Below the pieces are notes generated by a model. The model had not been told where the DNA came from. It ran no database searches and saw only the letters and a program-made list of their open reading frames with translations. Below, in pieces: positions 22,830 through 35,166 of a DNA stretch of 64,000 nt. A program made the position numbers and the translations under genes. Location: NCBI RefSeq assembly GCF_963082655.1, contig NC_081553.1, positions 209,593,696-209,657,695 of the forward strand. Reading direction: 5' to 3'. Each line of letters opens with the position of its first letter. Positions within the stretch are counted from its first letter, which is position 1. The stretch comes from Stomoxys calcitrans. Lineage: Eukaryota; Arthropoda; Insecta; Diptera; Muscidae.

Positions 22830-22925
22830 TCAGCATTTAGAGCGTACAACAAGCCGATTTCTGGTTTAGGAGTTCGTGGCATGGGGCGGATCAATATTCG
22901 CTCCCTCTTTTCAACCTAACCTTAC
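22830..22925 (+). pseudogene. LINE 3'-terminal fragment
   Basis: The phrase AGCGTACAACAAGCCGATTT to CTCTTTTCAACCTAACCTT matches the 3' end of the LINE at 32991-33668, including the CCTAACC tail. Only the extreme 3' end is present, as expected for 5'-truncated LINE insertion. Confidence 0.6.
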
Positions 22926-22959
22926 TTATATATGGGAGTTATATCTAAATCTGAACCGA

Positions 22960-25710
22960 TTTTTATACCCACCACCGAAGGATGAGGGTATGTATATTCA
23001 TTTTGTCATTCCGTTTTCAACACATCCAAATATCCATTACTGACTCTATAAGGTTCCGACGATCTAGCTGTGTCCTTCCGTCTGTCCGTCTGTCCGTCTG
23101 TTTTTTGAAATCAGGCTACAGTCTTTAAAAATAGAGATATTGAGCTGCAACTTTGCACGGATGCTTTTTTTTTTTTTTGTCCGTAGGCAGGTTAAGTTCG
23201 AAGATGGGCTATATCGGACTACATCTTGATATAGCCCCCGTAAAGACCGATCCGTCGATTTGAGGTCTTAGGCCATTAAAAGCCACATTTATTATTCGAT
23301 TTCGCCGAAATTTGGGACAGTAAGTTGTGTTAGGCCACTCGACATCCCTCTTCAATTTGGGCCAGATCGGTCCAGATTTGGATATAACTGCCATGTAGAC
23401 CGATCTCTCGATTTAAGGTCTTAGGTCCATAAAAGGCGTATCTATTGTCCGATTTTGCCAAAATTTGTGACAGTGAGATTTGTTAAGCCCCTCGATATCT
23501 TTCTTCAATTTGGGCCAGATCGGTTCAGATTGGGATGTAGCTGCCATATAGACCGATCTCTCGATTTAAGGTTTTGGGGCCATAAAAGAAGCATTTATTG
23601 TTCGATTTTGCCAAAATTTGTGACAGTGAGTTGTATTAAGCCCCTCGATATCTTTCTGTAATTTGGCCTAGATCGGAGCAGATTTGAATATAGCTGCCAT
23701 ATAGACCGATCTCTTGATTTAAGGTCTTAGGTCCTTAAAAGGCGCATTTATTGTCCGATTTCGCCGAAATTTGGGACAGTGAGTTGTATTAGGCCCCTCG
23801 ATATCTTTTTTCAATTTGAGCCAGATCGATTCAGATTTGGATATAGCTGCCATATAGACCGATCTCCCGATATTAGGCTTTGTGCCCATAAAAGGCGCAT
23901 TTATTGTCCAATTTCGCTGAAATTTGGGACAGTGAGTTGTATTAGGCCCCTCGATATCTTTCTGTTATTTGGCCTAGATGGGACCAGATTTGAATATAGC
24001 TGCCATATAGACCGATCTCTCGATGTAAGGTTTTGGGGCCATAAAAGGCGCATTTATTGTCCGATTTCGCCCAAATTTGGGAGAGCGAGTTGTATTAGGC
24101 CCCTCGATATCTTTTTTTCAATTTGGGCCAGATCGATTCAGATTTGGATATAGCTGCCATATAGACCGATCTCTCGATTTAAGGCTTTGTGCCCATAACA
24201 GGCGCATTTATTGTCCGATTTTGCCAAAATTTGTGACAGTGAGTTGTGTTGGGCCCCTCTACATCTTTCTTCAATTTGGCCTAGATCGGAGCAGATTTGA
24301 ATATAGCTGCCATATAGACCGATCTCTCGATTTAAGGTCTTGGGCTCATAAAAGACGCATTTATTGTCCAATTTCGCCGAAATTTGAGACAGTGAGTTGC
24401 ATTAGGCCTTTCGATATCCTTCTGTAATTTGGCCTAGATCGGACCAGATTTGAATATAGCTGCCATATAGACCGATCTCTCGATTTAAGGTTTTGGGGCC
24501 ATAAAAGAAGCATTTATTGTTCGATTTCGCCGAAATTTGAGACAATGAGTTGTATTAGGCCCCTCGATATCTTTCTGTAATTTGGCCTAGATCGGACCAG
24601 ATTTGAATATAGCTGCCATATAGACCGATCTCTCAATTTAAGGTTTTGGGGCCATAAAAGGAGCATTTATTGTCGGATTTTGTCAAAGTTTTGAGACAGT
24701 GAGTTGTATTAGGCCCCTCGATATCTTTCTTCAATTTGGGCCAGATCGGTTCAGATTTGGATATAGCTGCCATATAGACCGATCTCCCGATTTAAGGCCT
24801 TAGGTCCACAAATGACGCATTTGTTGGCCAATTTCGCTGAAATTTGGGACAGTAAGTTGTGTTAGGCCCTCGATATCTTTCTGCAATTTGGCCTAGATGG
24901 GACCAGATTTGAATATAGCTACCATATAGACCGATCTCTCGATGTAAGGTTTTGGGGCCATAAAAGGAGCATTTATTGTTCGATTTCGCCGAAATTTGGG
25001 ATAGTGAGTTGTATTAGGCCCCTCGATATCTTTCTGTAATTTGGCCTAGATCGGACCTGATTTGAATATAGCTGCCATATAGACCGATCTCTCGATTTAA
25101 GGCTTTGTGCCCATAAAAGGCGCATTTATTGTCGAATTTAGCCAAAATTTGGGATAGTGAGTTGTATTAGGGCCTTCGATATCTTTCTGCAATTTGGGCC
25201 AGATCAGTTCAGATCTGGATATAGCTGCCATATAAACCAATCTCTCGATTTTAGGTCTTGGGCTCATAAAAGACGCATTTATTGTCCAATTTCGCCGAAA
25301 TTTGGGAGTAAGTAAGTTTTGTAAGGTCCTTCGACATCCTTCTTCTAATTTGGACAAGATCGGTTCAGATCTGGATATAGTTGCCATATGACCGATTTCT
25401 CGATTTAAAGTCTTGGCCCCTTAAAAGTCGCCTTTATAATCCGAATTCGCTGAAATTACACAAGTGACTTATGTTAGACTTTGTGACATTTGTATCGTAT
25501 ATCGGCTCAGATCGGTCTGATATGAATTTAGCTACCAAAAAGACTAAAATTTTGTTCTATTCGTACTTATTAGACCATTCAATGGACCAAATCGGACCAG
25601 ATTTCGGTATAGCTGCTATGGGGGCATAAATTATGCATTTTTCACCGGATTATGACGAAAGGTGGTTTATACCCGAGGTGATGAGTATCCAAAGTTCGGT
25701 CCTGCCTTGT
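22960..25710 (-). mobile_element. Long 153-bp-array element, subfamily II
   Basis: It starts with TTTTTATACCCACCACCGAA and the GTCCGTCTGTCCGTCTG region. About 15 monomers follow, with the core GCTGCCATATAGACCGATCT at 23551, 23704, 23857, 24010, 24164, 24317, 24470, 24623, 24777, 24929 and 25082 (intervals 152-154, mostly 153). It closes with ATTATGACGAAAGGTGGTTT and a half hairpin CAAAGTTCGGTCCTGCC. The monomer differs strongly from other subfamilies outside the core (GTGAGTTGTATTAGGCCCCT, TTATTGTCCGATTTCGCC). A second, shorter copy is at 62394-63640. Confidence 0.85.
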
Positions 25711-25779
25711 TTTCAATTTCAATAGACTTTGTCGTTGGGACAAACAAAAAAAGCTCAGTGACAGATTTGAAGTTGATTA

Positions 25780-25965
25780 GATTGAAAATAGTACAGATAG
25801 ACGGACAAACAGTTAGTCAGATGGACGAACAGACCTGCGGACATAACTAATCACATAAGATTCTGATACTATCACTATGCTTATTAATGGACCTATCTCT
25901 CCATCCCTCTTCGTGTTACAATAACGTAAATACTCTGTACCACAGTAGTTGTGCAGGGCACTCAC
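25780..25965. repeat. End fragment of a related repeat (CTGTACCACAGT type)
   Basis: CTATGCTTATTAATGGACCT followed by AATACTCTGTACCACAGTAG resembles the region at 19250-19345. It directly follows the subfamily II element. No partner end is identified. Confidence 0.45.
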
Positions 25966-27529
25966 ATTTTTTCCGAAGTAGTAAAGATTTGACAATATTT
26001 CCTTAAAGAGTTTCTTAATTATTAGGATGCATTCTTCCATTGTTCGCTGGAGTGTTGAAATTTTTGCATAACATCTTTTGTGAATTTTAGGGCATTCCCA
26101 GCAAGCCTTTGCCAATATTTCGCATTGCAAATGATCCAAATCCCAAAAGAACCTTTTCCGCAAAGTGATTGTTCCATATACACATAGTTAACCACAACAA
26201 GGGAGGTTTCCGTTTTTTTTCCACAAGTATCCTCTTAAAGGATCACCTTCAAGAAAGGAAAGGATTCGCAAAGAAATTGGCAATGCACACATAACTGTGC
26301 CATTTGATAGGTTTGCTATTTTTGGGTGCCTTCGTTATTTGGCAATTAACCATTGTTGTGGATTGAATTGAACTACTTTTCAACAAAGGTTCTGAAGGAT
26401 TCGCTAAGGATTGTTGGTTGGTTGATCGTGCAAGGATATCGAGACACACGACAATTAGCAATATGATTATGATTGTGATTATGGCAGATTTGTAGATTCT
26501 TTGTCTATTTTGGCATAATTTACAAGGGTTTGATTAACCATCGCTATTCAGCAGCAGAAGAAGGAAGGTGTTCACCTTAACCCTCTCAGCCTTGGTATCC
26601 TTTGGCCCTACAAAGATGTTTATTGAGACTGAAGGATTTGTTTTCATAACCTTTCAATATTAGTGCAGCTCTAAAGGGGGGCAAATTCTAAATTCAAACA
26701 AAATTTGCAATGATTTCTGTTGTTGTTGTTCTTGTTGGCTTTCGAATTTGCCGTCTTGGCTGGCAGTGCGGTAATTTGATACCAACAACCATCAACATCA
26801 GCATTATTGTATTTGATTATAAATTTTGCACGTTCCTTGCGGGCTGGTAGCTGTCAATTTTTTCTCTTTTTTTTTGGAAGGAAAGATTCATTATTATCAC
26901 CTTTTGGCTGGTTTGTTGTTATTTTTTTTTCTAAATTTTTATTTTTTTTTTTTGCTTTTTCGGGTGATGAATCTTTTTTTGAGAAAAGTTTTGTTTGTTG
27001 TTTCTTTTTTATTGGCAGTTGATAATATGTTTGAGATTTTTGTTTTTTTTTTTCGAATGTCTTATTCGTCGTAATTGATACTTAATAAAATTGGCGTTGT
27101 TTTTGTGTCTCTTGATTTTTTTTTTGCCCCAGCATTGGTTTGACATTGCCACAAAAAATCTTTAAAATGAACGGGCGGATAGACGGACAGACAGTTTAGC
27201 AATTTTAATAAAGGGAAAGAGAGGGCAAGACAGCCAGCTTGCCTGATGGTATGGCTAACCGGATTGATTGTTTTGCAAAAATTATGAATCATTGCAATTA
27301 ATTAAAATGCCAAAATCCATTTGGAATTTGATAGATTATCTCTGTCGTTTTTTGCCCATTTTTTTTTGCCAAATTTTATAAATGTGCACAAATTAGATAA
27401 TTTAACTGAAATTGGCTGGGACTGGGTGAAAGTTTGCTGGCGGTATAATATTTCTTGAAAATGTTGTCAAGGCAATTAAGGAAACAAGAGGGTAAGTATC
27501 ATACGGCTAGGCTAACAGTGATGTAATGA
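25966..27529. other. Gene-free stretch with T-rich low complexity
   Basis: 26840-27060 is very T-rich with many TTTTTTT runs, which creates apparent phenylalanine-rich frames. 26700-26730 has a short GTTGTTGTT run. No domain, array or element end is recognised. Confidence 0.45.
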
Positions 27530-27763
27530 TGTGATGCCCAAAAAGTAATTGCGGATTTTTCATATAGTCGGCGTTGACAAATATTTTCACAGCTTGTGAC
27601 TCTGTAATTGCATTCTTTCTTCTGTCAGTTATCAGCTGTTACTTTTAGCTTGCTTTAGAAAAAAAGTGTAAAAAAGTATTTTTGATTAAAGTTCATTCTA
27701 AGTTTTATTAAAAATGCATTTACTTTTTTTAAAAAATCCGCAATTACTTTTTGGGCAACCCAA
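27530..27763 (+). mobile_element. MITE, GCCCAAAAAGTAATTGCGG family, copy 1
   Basis: The ends TGCCCAAAAAGTAATTGCGG and CCGCAATTACTTTTTGGGCA are terminal inverted repeats. The outer TTGGGT is degraded on the left. The interior (TCATATAGTCGGCGTTGACA, CTGTCAGTTATCAGCTGTTA) is shared with five other copies in the window. It is a non-coding mariner-type MITE. Confidence 0.85.
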
Positions 27764-27896
27764 AAGATTACCAAAGATAATTTTATTTAGAGATTTTTTT
27801 TTTTGATTAAATTTCGATAATGCTAGTGTGCTATTAGACTTTATTGAGATGCCCTAAGGACGTGTGAAATCGGTATAACATCTAGTTCTTGATGTA

Positions 27897-28780
27897 AAGG
27901 GTGATTTTTTAGCTATTATCTTTTTGACAACACTGCTTTAAACAGCTCACACACCTTTCGTGTTTTGTTTCACTCTCTAACATCTTCAGTTTGGTCTATA
28001 ATTTAGTCATGAATCGTTTTACAAACGAAGAACGCTTGAAAATTATGGAATTTTATCATCTAAATGTGTGATCTGTTAAGAAAGCTTATCGCGCGCTACT
28101 TCTTTTTCAGCGACGAAGCTTATTTTGTGGCTCAATGGGCACGTAAATAAGCAGAATTGTCGATTTTGGAGTAAAAGTCAGCCAGAAGCATTGCAAGAGC
28201 TACCAATGCATCCAGAAAAAAGTCACAGTTTGGTGCAGTTTATGGGCTGGTGGCATCATTGGACCGTATACCGTATATATCTTCTACAGCGACGAAGCTT
28301 ATTTTTGGCTCAATGGGTACGTAATTAAGCAGAATTTCCGATTTGGAGTGAAGATCAGCCAGAAGCATTGCAAGAGCTACCAATGCATCCAGAAAAAGTC
28401 ACAATTTGGTGCAGTTTATGGGCTGGTGGCATCATTGAACCGTACTTCTTCAAAGATGATGAAAATTGCAACGTAACAATGCATCCAGAAGTCACAGTTT
28501 GTTGCAGTTTATGGGCTGGTGACATCATTGGACCGTACTTCTTCAAAGATGATGAAAATTGCAACGTAACAATGCATCCAGAAAAAGTCACAGTTTGGTG
28601 CAGTTTATGGGCTGTTGGCATCATTGGAGCGTACTTCTTCCAAGATGATGAAAATTGTAACGTACCTGTGAATGGTTAGCGCTATCGTGAGATTATATCC
28701 AACTTTTTTTTTTGCCCAAAATGCAAGAGCTTGACATACATGACATGTGGTTTCAACAAGACGATGCCACATTAGAGCTG
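27897..28780 (+). pseudogene. Tc1/mariner transposase relic with internal tandem duplications
   Basis: The TA-flanked start AAGGGTGATTTTTTAG is followed by the N-terminal helix-turn-helix start (NRFTNEERLKIMEFYH). An internal deletion then joins it to the DDE-core start (SDEAYF, WLNGHVNKQNC). The segment encoding MHPEKVTVWCSLWAGGIIGPYFFKDDENCN is present about four times (from 28206, 28383, 28482 and 28573). It ends at CAACAAGACGATGCCACAT (the QQDGATxH motif), cut off by the next element at 28783. It is dead. Confidence 0.8.
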
Positions 28781-28782
28781 GC

Positions 28783-29075
28783 AAAATATCGATGGCACTA
28801 TCGATAATAACGATATTGAATTTTTTGACTGAATATCGATTGATATTTTTTCGACGTATACTATGGGAAAAGTTAAATTTTTTTGCAAAATTAAACAAAA
28901 ATAAGCGATGTGACACTAAATTTACCCTTTTGAGAAGCATTGCGCCTATAGAGGGCGCAATTTTTATCCGATTAGGCTAACATTTTTGTACAATGAGTTC
29001 TCTCCTAACTTCCAACTGACTTTATTAATCTTGGTTTCATTTGTACTGTGCGTTGATATTGCTTCTGTATAAATC
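28783..29075. mobile_element. Second copy of the ATCGATA TIR element, 3' incomplete
   Basis: AGAGCTGGCAAAATATCGAT matches the left end at 20277. The interior shares CGCCTATAGAGGGCGCAATT and CTGACTTTATTAATCTTGGT with that copy. The right terminal repeat is not found before the next element starts near 29086. Confidence 0.55.
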
Positions 29076-29085
29076 GATCTTCTGA

Positions 29086-30735
29086 TTTTTATACCCTCCA
29101 CCATAGGATGGAGTTATATTAATTTCGTCATTCTGTTTGTAACACCTCGAAAAATATGCGCCTAAGACCCCATAAAGTATATATATTCTTGATCGTCGCG
29201 ACATTTTATATCAATCTAGCCATGTCCGTCAGTCTGTCTGTCCGTCCATCCGTCTGTCTGTCTGTCGAAAACCCGCTAACATTCGAAGGAGCAAAGCTAG
29301 GCGCTTGAAATTTTGCACAAATACTTTTTGTTAATGTTGGTCGGTTGGGATTGTAAATGGGCCATATCGGTCCATGTTTTGATATAGCTGCCATATAAAC
29401 CGATCTTGGGGTCTTGACTTCTTGAGCCTTTATAGGGCACAATTCTCATCCGATTTGACAGAAATTTTGCACGTTGTGTTTTGGTAGCACTTTCAACAAC
29501 TGTGCTAAGAATGGTTCAAATTGGTCCATTACCTGATATAGCTGCCATATAAACCGATCTGGGATCTTCACTTCTTGAGCCTCTAGAAGGAGCAATTCTC
29601 ATCCGATTTGACTGAAATTTTGCACATTGTGTGGTTCAAATCGGTTCATAACCTGATATAGTTGCCATATAAACAGATCTGGGATCTTCACTTCTTGAGC
29701 CTCTAAAAGGAGCAATTCTCATCCGATTTGACTGAAATTTTGCACGTTGTGTTTTGGTACCACTTCCAACAACTGTGCTAAGTATGGTACAAATCGGTTT
29801 ATAACCTGATATAGCTGCCATATAAACAGATCTTGTATCTTGACTTCTTGAGCCGCTAGAGGGCGCAATTCCTGTGCGATTTGGCTGAAATTTTGCATAC
29901 GGTGTTTTGATTTGACTTCCAACAACTGTACTAAGTATGGCACAAATCGCTTCATGACCTGATATAGCTGCCATATAAACCGATCTTGGGTCTTGACTTC
30001 TTCAGCTTTAAGAGGGCGCAATTCTTATCCGATTTGGCTGATATTATGCATGAATTGTTTGGTTATGACTTCAAACGACTGTGTTAAGTATTCTTTAAAT
30101 CGGTTCATAACCTGATATAGCTGCTATATAAATCGATCTTGGGTCTTGACTTCTTGAGCCGATAGAGGGCGCAATTCCTGTGCGATTTGGCTGAAATTTT
30201 GCATACGATGTTTTGTTATGACTTCCAAAAACTGTGCTAAATCGCTGGCACAAATCGGTTCATGACCTGATATAGCTGCCATATAAACCAATCTTGTATG
30301 TTGACTTCTTAAGCCGCTAGAGGGGGCAATACCTGTACGATTTGGCTGAAATTTTGCATGTTTTGTTATATTTTCCAACAACTGTGCCAAATATGGTTCA
30401 AATTGGTCTACAACCTCATATAGCTGCCATATATTGAGTTGCCCAAAAAGTAATTGCGGATTTTTCATATAGTCGGCGTTGACAAATTTTTTCACAGCTT
30501 GTGACTCTGTAGTTGCATTCTTTCTTCTGTCAGTTATCAGCTGTTACTTTTAGCTTACTTTAGAAAAAAAGTGTAAAAAAATATATTTGATTAAAGTTCA
30601 TTCTAAGTTTTATTAAAAATGCATTTACTTTCTTTTAAAAAATCCGCAATTACTTTTTGGGCAACCCAATATGAACCGATCTGGGATCTTGACTTCTTGA
30701 GCCTCTAGAGGTCGTATTTATTATTCGATTTGTCT
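29086..30735 (-). mobile_element. 153-bp-array element, TATACCCTCCACC end, hairpin end lost
   Basis: It starts ATTTTTATACCCTCCACCAT with the GATCGTCGCGACATTTTATA and GTCTGTCCGTCC end region. At least seven monomers follow, with GATATAGCTGCCATATAAAC cores and GAGCCTCTAGAGGGCGCAAT phrases, and a MITE interrupts at 30434-30669. The array stops near 30735 against LINE sequence. Confidence 0.8.
30434..30669 (+). mobile_element. MITE, GCCCAAAAAGTAATTGCGG family, copy 2
   Basis: A 236-bp copy with TTGAGTTGCCCAAAAAGTAA at the left and TTACTTTTTGGGCAACCCAA at the right, flanked by TA. It is inserted into the CCATATA core of a 153-bp monomer, so it is younger than that array. Confidence 0.9.
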
Positions 30736-30739
30736 GATT

Positions 30740-31550
30740 TTTAGTCTCCAAGACAACAAAGGCGCGGCGATACCTTGCGTTGTACTTTTGTTGCATCGCA
30801 GTTCACCAAATTACTGAGGCGTAAGTAAGTCTGATATTGGTCTAATCAAGCTTCTGTAGTACATGTGGACTATCCTTAGATTCAGGGCCTATTTCATGCG
30901 TCTATATTGTGCCCAACATCTCTCAGCCTTCTACGCTCCTGAATGTGACACTTCCAGTTCAGTTTCTTGGCCAAGATTATTCTTAGGTATTTGGCCTTGA
31001 TGGATATTGAAATCCTTCTGTTAAGGAAACGTGGCGCCTCGAATCAGTTCACAAATTGCAAATTTTGCCCATGAACATTCCACTAAGGAACTGGGGCAAA
31101 CTTCTCACATATCAATGAGTTTAGTCCGATTCAAGTTTAAAGCTCAATGATAAGGGGGCTTCTTTCTTTTTATAGCCGAGTCCGAGTGGCGTGCCGTAGT
31201 GCGACACCTCTTTGAAGAGAAGTTTTTACATGGCATAGCACCTCACAAATATTGCCAGCATTAAGAGGGGAAAACCACCGCTGAAAATTTTTCCAGATGG
31301 TCTCGCTAGGATTCAAACCCCTGCGGTACGATGGCCTCCAATCCTCGATTCAGTGTACCTTCTTATTTCTCGGGAAGAGACAGTTTGAATTCCTGCACGG
31401 GATGGAAGTTCAGATCCCTAGGCTGATCCCAGACCCTATGCCCAGTCGTATGTTATCCCATCCAAGACCCTCTGAACTTTCCTACATAGCTGATTTGAAT
31501 CCCTAACCCTTAGAAGTATTATTACATCGTTTGCATCATTGAGAACGGTT
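30740..31550 (-). pseudogene. LINE reverse transcriptase fragment split by a SINE
   Basis: On the minus strand, 30940-31030 reads ISIKAKYLRIILAKKLNWKC, the K-YLG-L-D--L-W RT-thumb signature. 31500-31550 reads DANDVIILLRV, a mutated YADDVVIL catalytic box. The SINE at 31047-31340 separates them. Stops and frameshifts are frequent, and a catalytic aspartate is altered. Confidence 0.55.
31047..31340 (-). mobile_element. tRNA-derived SINE, minus strand
   Basis: Complement of the SINE seen at 9620: the 3' end is at 31047 (GCAAATTTTGCCCATGAACA) and the tRNA-like head near 31340 (GGCCACCGT's complement is degraded to GATGGCCTCC). Box B reads GGATTCAAACC in complement and is slightly diverged. Box A is mostly lost. 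It sits in LINE sequence. Confidence 0.8.
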
Positions 31551-31554
31551 ACTA

Positions 31555-31766
31555 TTGGGTTGCCCAAAAAGTAATTGCGGATTTTTTAAAAGAAAGTAAA
31601 TGCATTTTTAATAAAACATAGAATGAACTTTAATTAAATATACTTTTTTAAAGTAACAGCTGATAACTGACAGAAGAAAGAATGCAATTACAGAGTCACA
31701 AGCTGTGAAAAAATTTTTCAACGCCGACTATATGAAAAATCCGCAATTACTTTTTGGGCAACCCAA
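31555..31766 (-). mobile_element. MITE, GCCCAAAAAGTAATTGCGG family, copy 3
   Basis: A 212-bp copy in reverse orientation with both TTGGGTTGCCCAAAAAGTAA ends intact and TA on each side (31553-31554, 31767-31768). It lacks about 24 bp present in the longer copies (the stretch around CTTTTTTTCTAAAGCAAGC). Inserted in LINE-derived DNA. Confidence 0.9.
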
Positions 31767-31768
31767 TA

Positions 31769-32990
31769 TATGCTCGATTTATGGGTCTAAGCCTTTGACC
31801 AAGATTTTCATTAAAGTGTTTTAAACCTTAATGCCCTTAGGAAATAATTTAAATTTTTTCCTCATGCATGATTGAAAAAAGTTCAAAAAATGCTGTATAA
31901 AAACCATCCAATTTTACATTTCTCATTTCATTCAACCAACCCCTACTTCGCTATTTAAAGGACATAAAAAAGGATTTTGCATAATTTTTTTCCATGATCT
32001 TTTGCTTCCTATTTTTGGGTAACAAGATGCCACCTAGAAAATAGATAAGAAGAATATGACATACGATGTTCAAGGTGAGCCTAGATAAGCGAAAAAAGGG
32101 ATGCATTTGCGTTGACATGCAAGGACTATTCTTTTATTAAGCATCTATTCTCTGTCATTGCGTGCATGTGTGTTAGTGTTTTGGGTAAAATTTCTAGGGT
32201 GGGGTGTATTATGGCTCACCCAGACAATACAATAGAATAAGACGGTCGTTTCTTTTTTCCACTCTTGTCTTACTACAGATGATTGTTTACCCATAAAACT
32301 ATTAGGAAGAATAGTAATGAAGCTGGCATGGGTATAAGGAGTTCTCATAGTTTGCATAACAAAGCAATGCAATGTGGAAGGAGAATAAGAAGATGCTCCC
32401 TGAGGATCTTCCTTTGGGTTTTGATTGCTGCATACAAGAAAGTGATAATTTCGGCACTTTCCATTGTTTTCCCCTTCACATAAGGCAAAAGAAAAATCAG
32501 GAGGTCGAAACCAGGACCAGGTAAACAGCATCAACTTTTACTCCACGATATGCTAATCATAATCTATGGCAGTAGATCGATCGTTCGAGTCATATTGTTT
32601 CGTCTGACAGTTGCTGTAAAAGAAAGTTGTTGTTGGGGACGCCAAGAAATGATTAATGAATGATGTCGAATTTGATGTTAGTCTTAAATCACAATGTCCG
32701 GGAGTTATGCATGCCACACGGAGGGAATGCAATCACATTTTCTAGCTGATAAGGATGAGTTCATTTAATTAAAAATTGTGTAGTTGGTTGGAAAATTCCA
32801 TAAGGAAATTTAAATTTCAAATTAATAGCTCTAAGCTGAGTATGAAATTTTTTTTCCTAACTCATGTTATATTCTTATGCGTGATATTCTGCTGTATATA
32901 TCCTTACTAAGGATTTTTTCAAGGATTTTTTTATGAAGCTCCGATGATCAATTGAATTGACTCCCTCCACAGTTCTTAGCCAATTTTGCC
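31769..32990. other. Intergenic, no recognised feature
   Basis: Moderately AT-rich sequence without array structure, inverted-repeat ends or a convincing coding frame. The 129-residue frame on the minus strand (32145-32534) has no recognisable domain. Confidence 0.4.
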
Positions 32991-33668
32991 GGCGCTCACC
33001 GCTTACCGGTACTTAGGATAGGACACAATACCCGTCATCAACCAACTTAGGAGCGTAGTATGGAAAACAATTACAAAATCCGGAGTTAGGGGAAAAGAAA
33101 AGGCAGCCGATTTGGCGGTGAAGGCCAGAGGACTGCAGTTAATAAAGTTGGTTAATCCGAAGCCTTTCGCATCGACGCAGTCCGAGTTTAGGGAGTGATC
33201 GACGAATGCGCATGAAACATTGTGGAACAACGAAACGGTCGATAGGACGGCGAAATCCTATGGAGGGATCCAGATCGTGAGAAGACGAGGCTATTACTGA
33301 AAGGAAGTAAGAAGGAGGTCAGTATAGCTATTGGTATCCCATCGGGACACATAGGACTACGAGCATGTGCAGGGCATGCGGGGAAGATGATGAGACGTTG
33401 AAGCATTTCCTTTGTCATTGCCCGGCTTTCGCATCTAACAGATACCGGCACTTAGGTGGAGACACAATACCAGACATGAACCATCTTAGGGGAGTGGTAT
33501 AGAAAACAATTAAGGATTTTGTAAGTAGCACGGAATTCCTAACTAAAAATTTTCTTTTTGGAGGTTACTTTATAGTTTTTAGAGCGCACAACAAGCCAAT
33601 TATTGGCTTAGGTGTATGTCCATAGTGTCATTAATATATCCGCACCCTCTTTTCAACCTAAACTAACC
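32991..33668 (+). pseudogene. LINE C-terminal/3' fragment with internal rearrangement
   Basis: It encodes remnants of a LINE C-terminal zinc-binding motif (TMCRACGEDDETLKHFLCHC region at 33357-33425, in shifting frames) followed by a conserved segment RYRHLGGDTIPDMNHLRGVV. The latter also occurs once earlier (32998-33055), so part of the 3' region is duplicated. It ends in CTCTTTTCAACCTAAACTAA, a CCTAA-type LINE tail. Confidence 0.65.
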
Positions 33669-33860
33669 TACCAATGGCGTTGGTTCTTATGGTTTTTATT
33701 TGGTTGGGTAATATGTCATATCTATTTTCACTAAGGCTCCAAAATAATTTCCATAAAAAGCATTGTGCCCAAAAGACCATCATATTGCCCAAAAATGTGC
33801 AAAAACAGCTAACATTGGCATCGTTTGGGCGATATGACATTTGTTGTTTAGGGCTATATA
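33669..33860. other. Short unassigned stretch
   Basis: No feature recognised between the LINE tail and the next array. Confidence 0.3.
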
Positions 33861-35160
33861 ACGCTACGCCTTTATAAAAACCGATCTTGCGATTTTACTT
33901 CTTAAACCTCTAGGGGAAGTTAATATGATGCGATTTACCCGATACTTGCTAAGTATGGTCAGAATGGTCCAAAACCTGATAGGGCTCCCATAGGAACTGA
34001 TTTCCCCAATATACTTCTTGAGACTCTAGGGGCGTTGTTCTTATCCGATTAGGCTAAAAGTTTGCACATTTTTTAACATCTTCAACATACATGCCAAGTA
34101 TGGTCTGAACCGGTCTACAATCTGACATAGCTCCCTATGAACTAATCTTCCGATAGTATTTCTTGAACCTCTAGAGGGCGTAGTTCTTATCCAATTTTGC
34201 ACATTGACTTTTGCTATGAGCTCTAACATATGTGCCGAATATGGCCTGAATCGGTTCATAAATTGATTTTGTTCCCATATAAACCGAGCTCTCGATTATA
34301 CTTCTTGAACCTCTTGACGGTAAAATCCGATTTAGATGAAATTTTGCACACTGAGCCTTTCTATGATTTTCTAAATACGTGACAATTATGTTCTGGATCG
34401 ATCCATAAGCTGATATAGCTCCTATATAAACCGATCTCTCGATTTTACTGCTTGAGCATATAGTGGGCGTAATCTTATCCGCTGTAGCTGAAATTTTGCA
34501 CAGTGACTTTTTTCTATCACTTCTAACATGCATTCCCAATATGGTATGACTTTGTTTATAACCTCTAACATGCGTGCCGAATATGATCTGAATGGGTTCA
34601 TAACTTGATATAGTTCCCATATAAACCGATCTCGCGATTTTACTTCTCGAACCTCTAGAGGGCGTAATTCGTATCCGATTTATCTGAAATTTTGCAAAGT
34701 GAGTTTTTCTATGACCTTCAAAAAATGTTCTGGATCGGTCCATAAGCTGATATAGCTCCCATATAAACCGATCTCCCGGTTTTAATTTTTATGGCTCTAG
34801 AGGGCGTGATTCTAATCCGATTTGGCTGAAATGCAAAACAGTGATTTGTTCCATGACCTCTAATATACATGGCATATATGGTCTAAATTTGTTCATAATC
34901 TGATATAGTTCTCCCAATTTTAATTCTTGAGACCCTATAGGCCGCAATTCTTATCCGAGTTGGTTGAAATTTTGCACAATGGCATCTTCTTGGTATCCAG
35001 GTCAAGTATGGTCTGAATCGGCTCATAACAGCTCCTATGGCATAGCAATTCTTATCCATTATTCTTTGTTTGCCTATAAAGAGATACCGGGCAAAGAACT
35101 TGACAAATGAGATTCATGGTGGAGGGTATATAAGGTTCGGCACGGCCGAATTGAGCACTC
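33861..35160 (-). mobile_element. 153-bp-array element, hairpin end present
   Basis: Eight or so degraded monomers (CCCATATAAACCGATCTC-type cores, with CTCTAGAGGGCGTAATTC) lead to ATTCATGGTGGAGGGTATAT and the hairpin region TTCGGCACGGCCGAATTGAG. The GTCCGTCTGTC end is missing on the left. The next element starts only a few bases after its hairpin end. Confidence 0.75.
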
Positions 35161-35166
35161 TTTTAA

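Noticed and set aside
26807..27074. Membrane protein from Phe-rich frames
   Set aside because: Produced by poly-T runs in low-complexity DNA. Two frames overlap and neither has other support.
29636..30495. Repetitive open frames (SRGSRSQ, VYMAAISGY and similar) across the 153-bp arrays as a repeat-protein gene
   Set aside because: They appear in both orientations in every copy, shift frame at indels and stop at the variable GATTTGAACC site. They are open mainly because 153 is divisible by 3. No start context, splice sites or domain.
32145..32534. 129-residue minus-strand gene
   Set aside because: No recognisable domain, no splice or start context, and composition like neighbouring non-coding DNA. 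Not enough to call.
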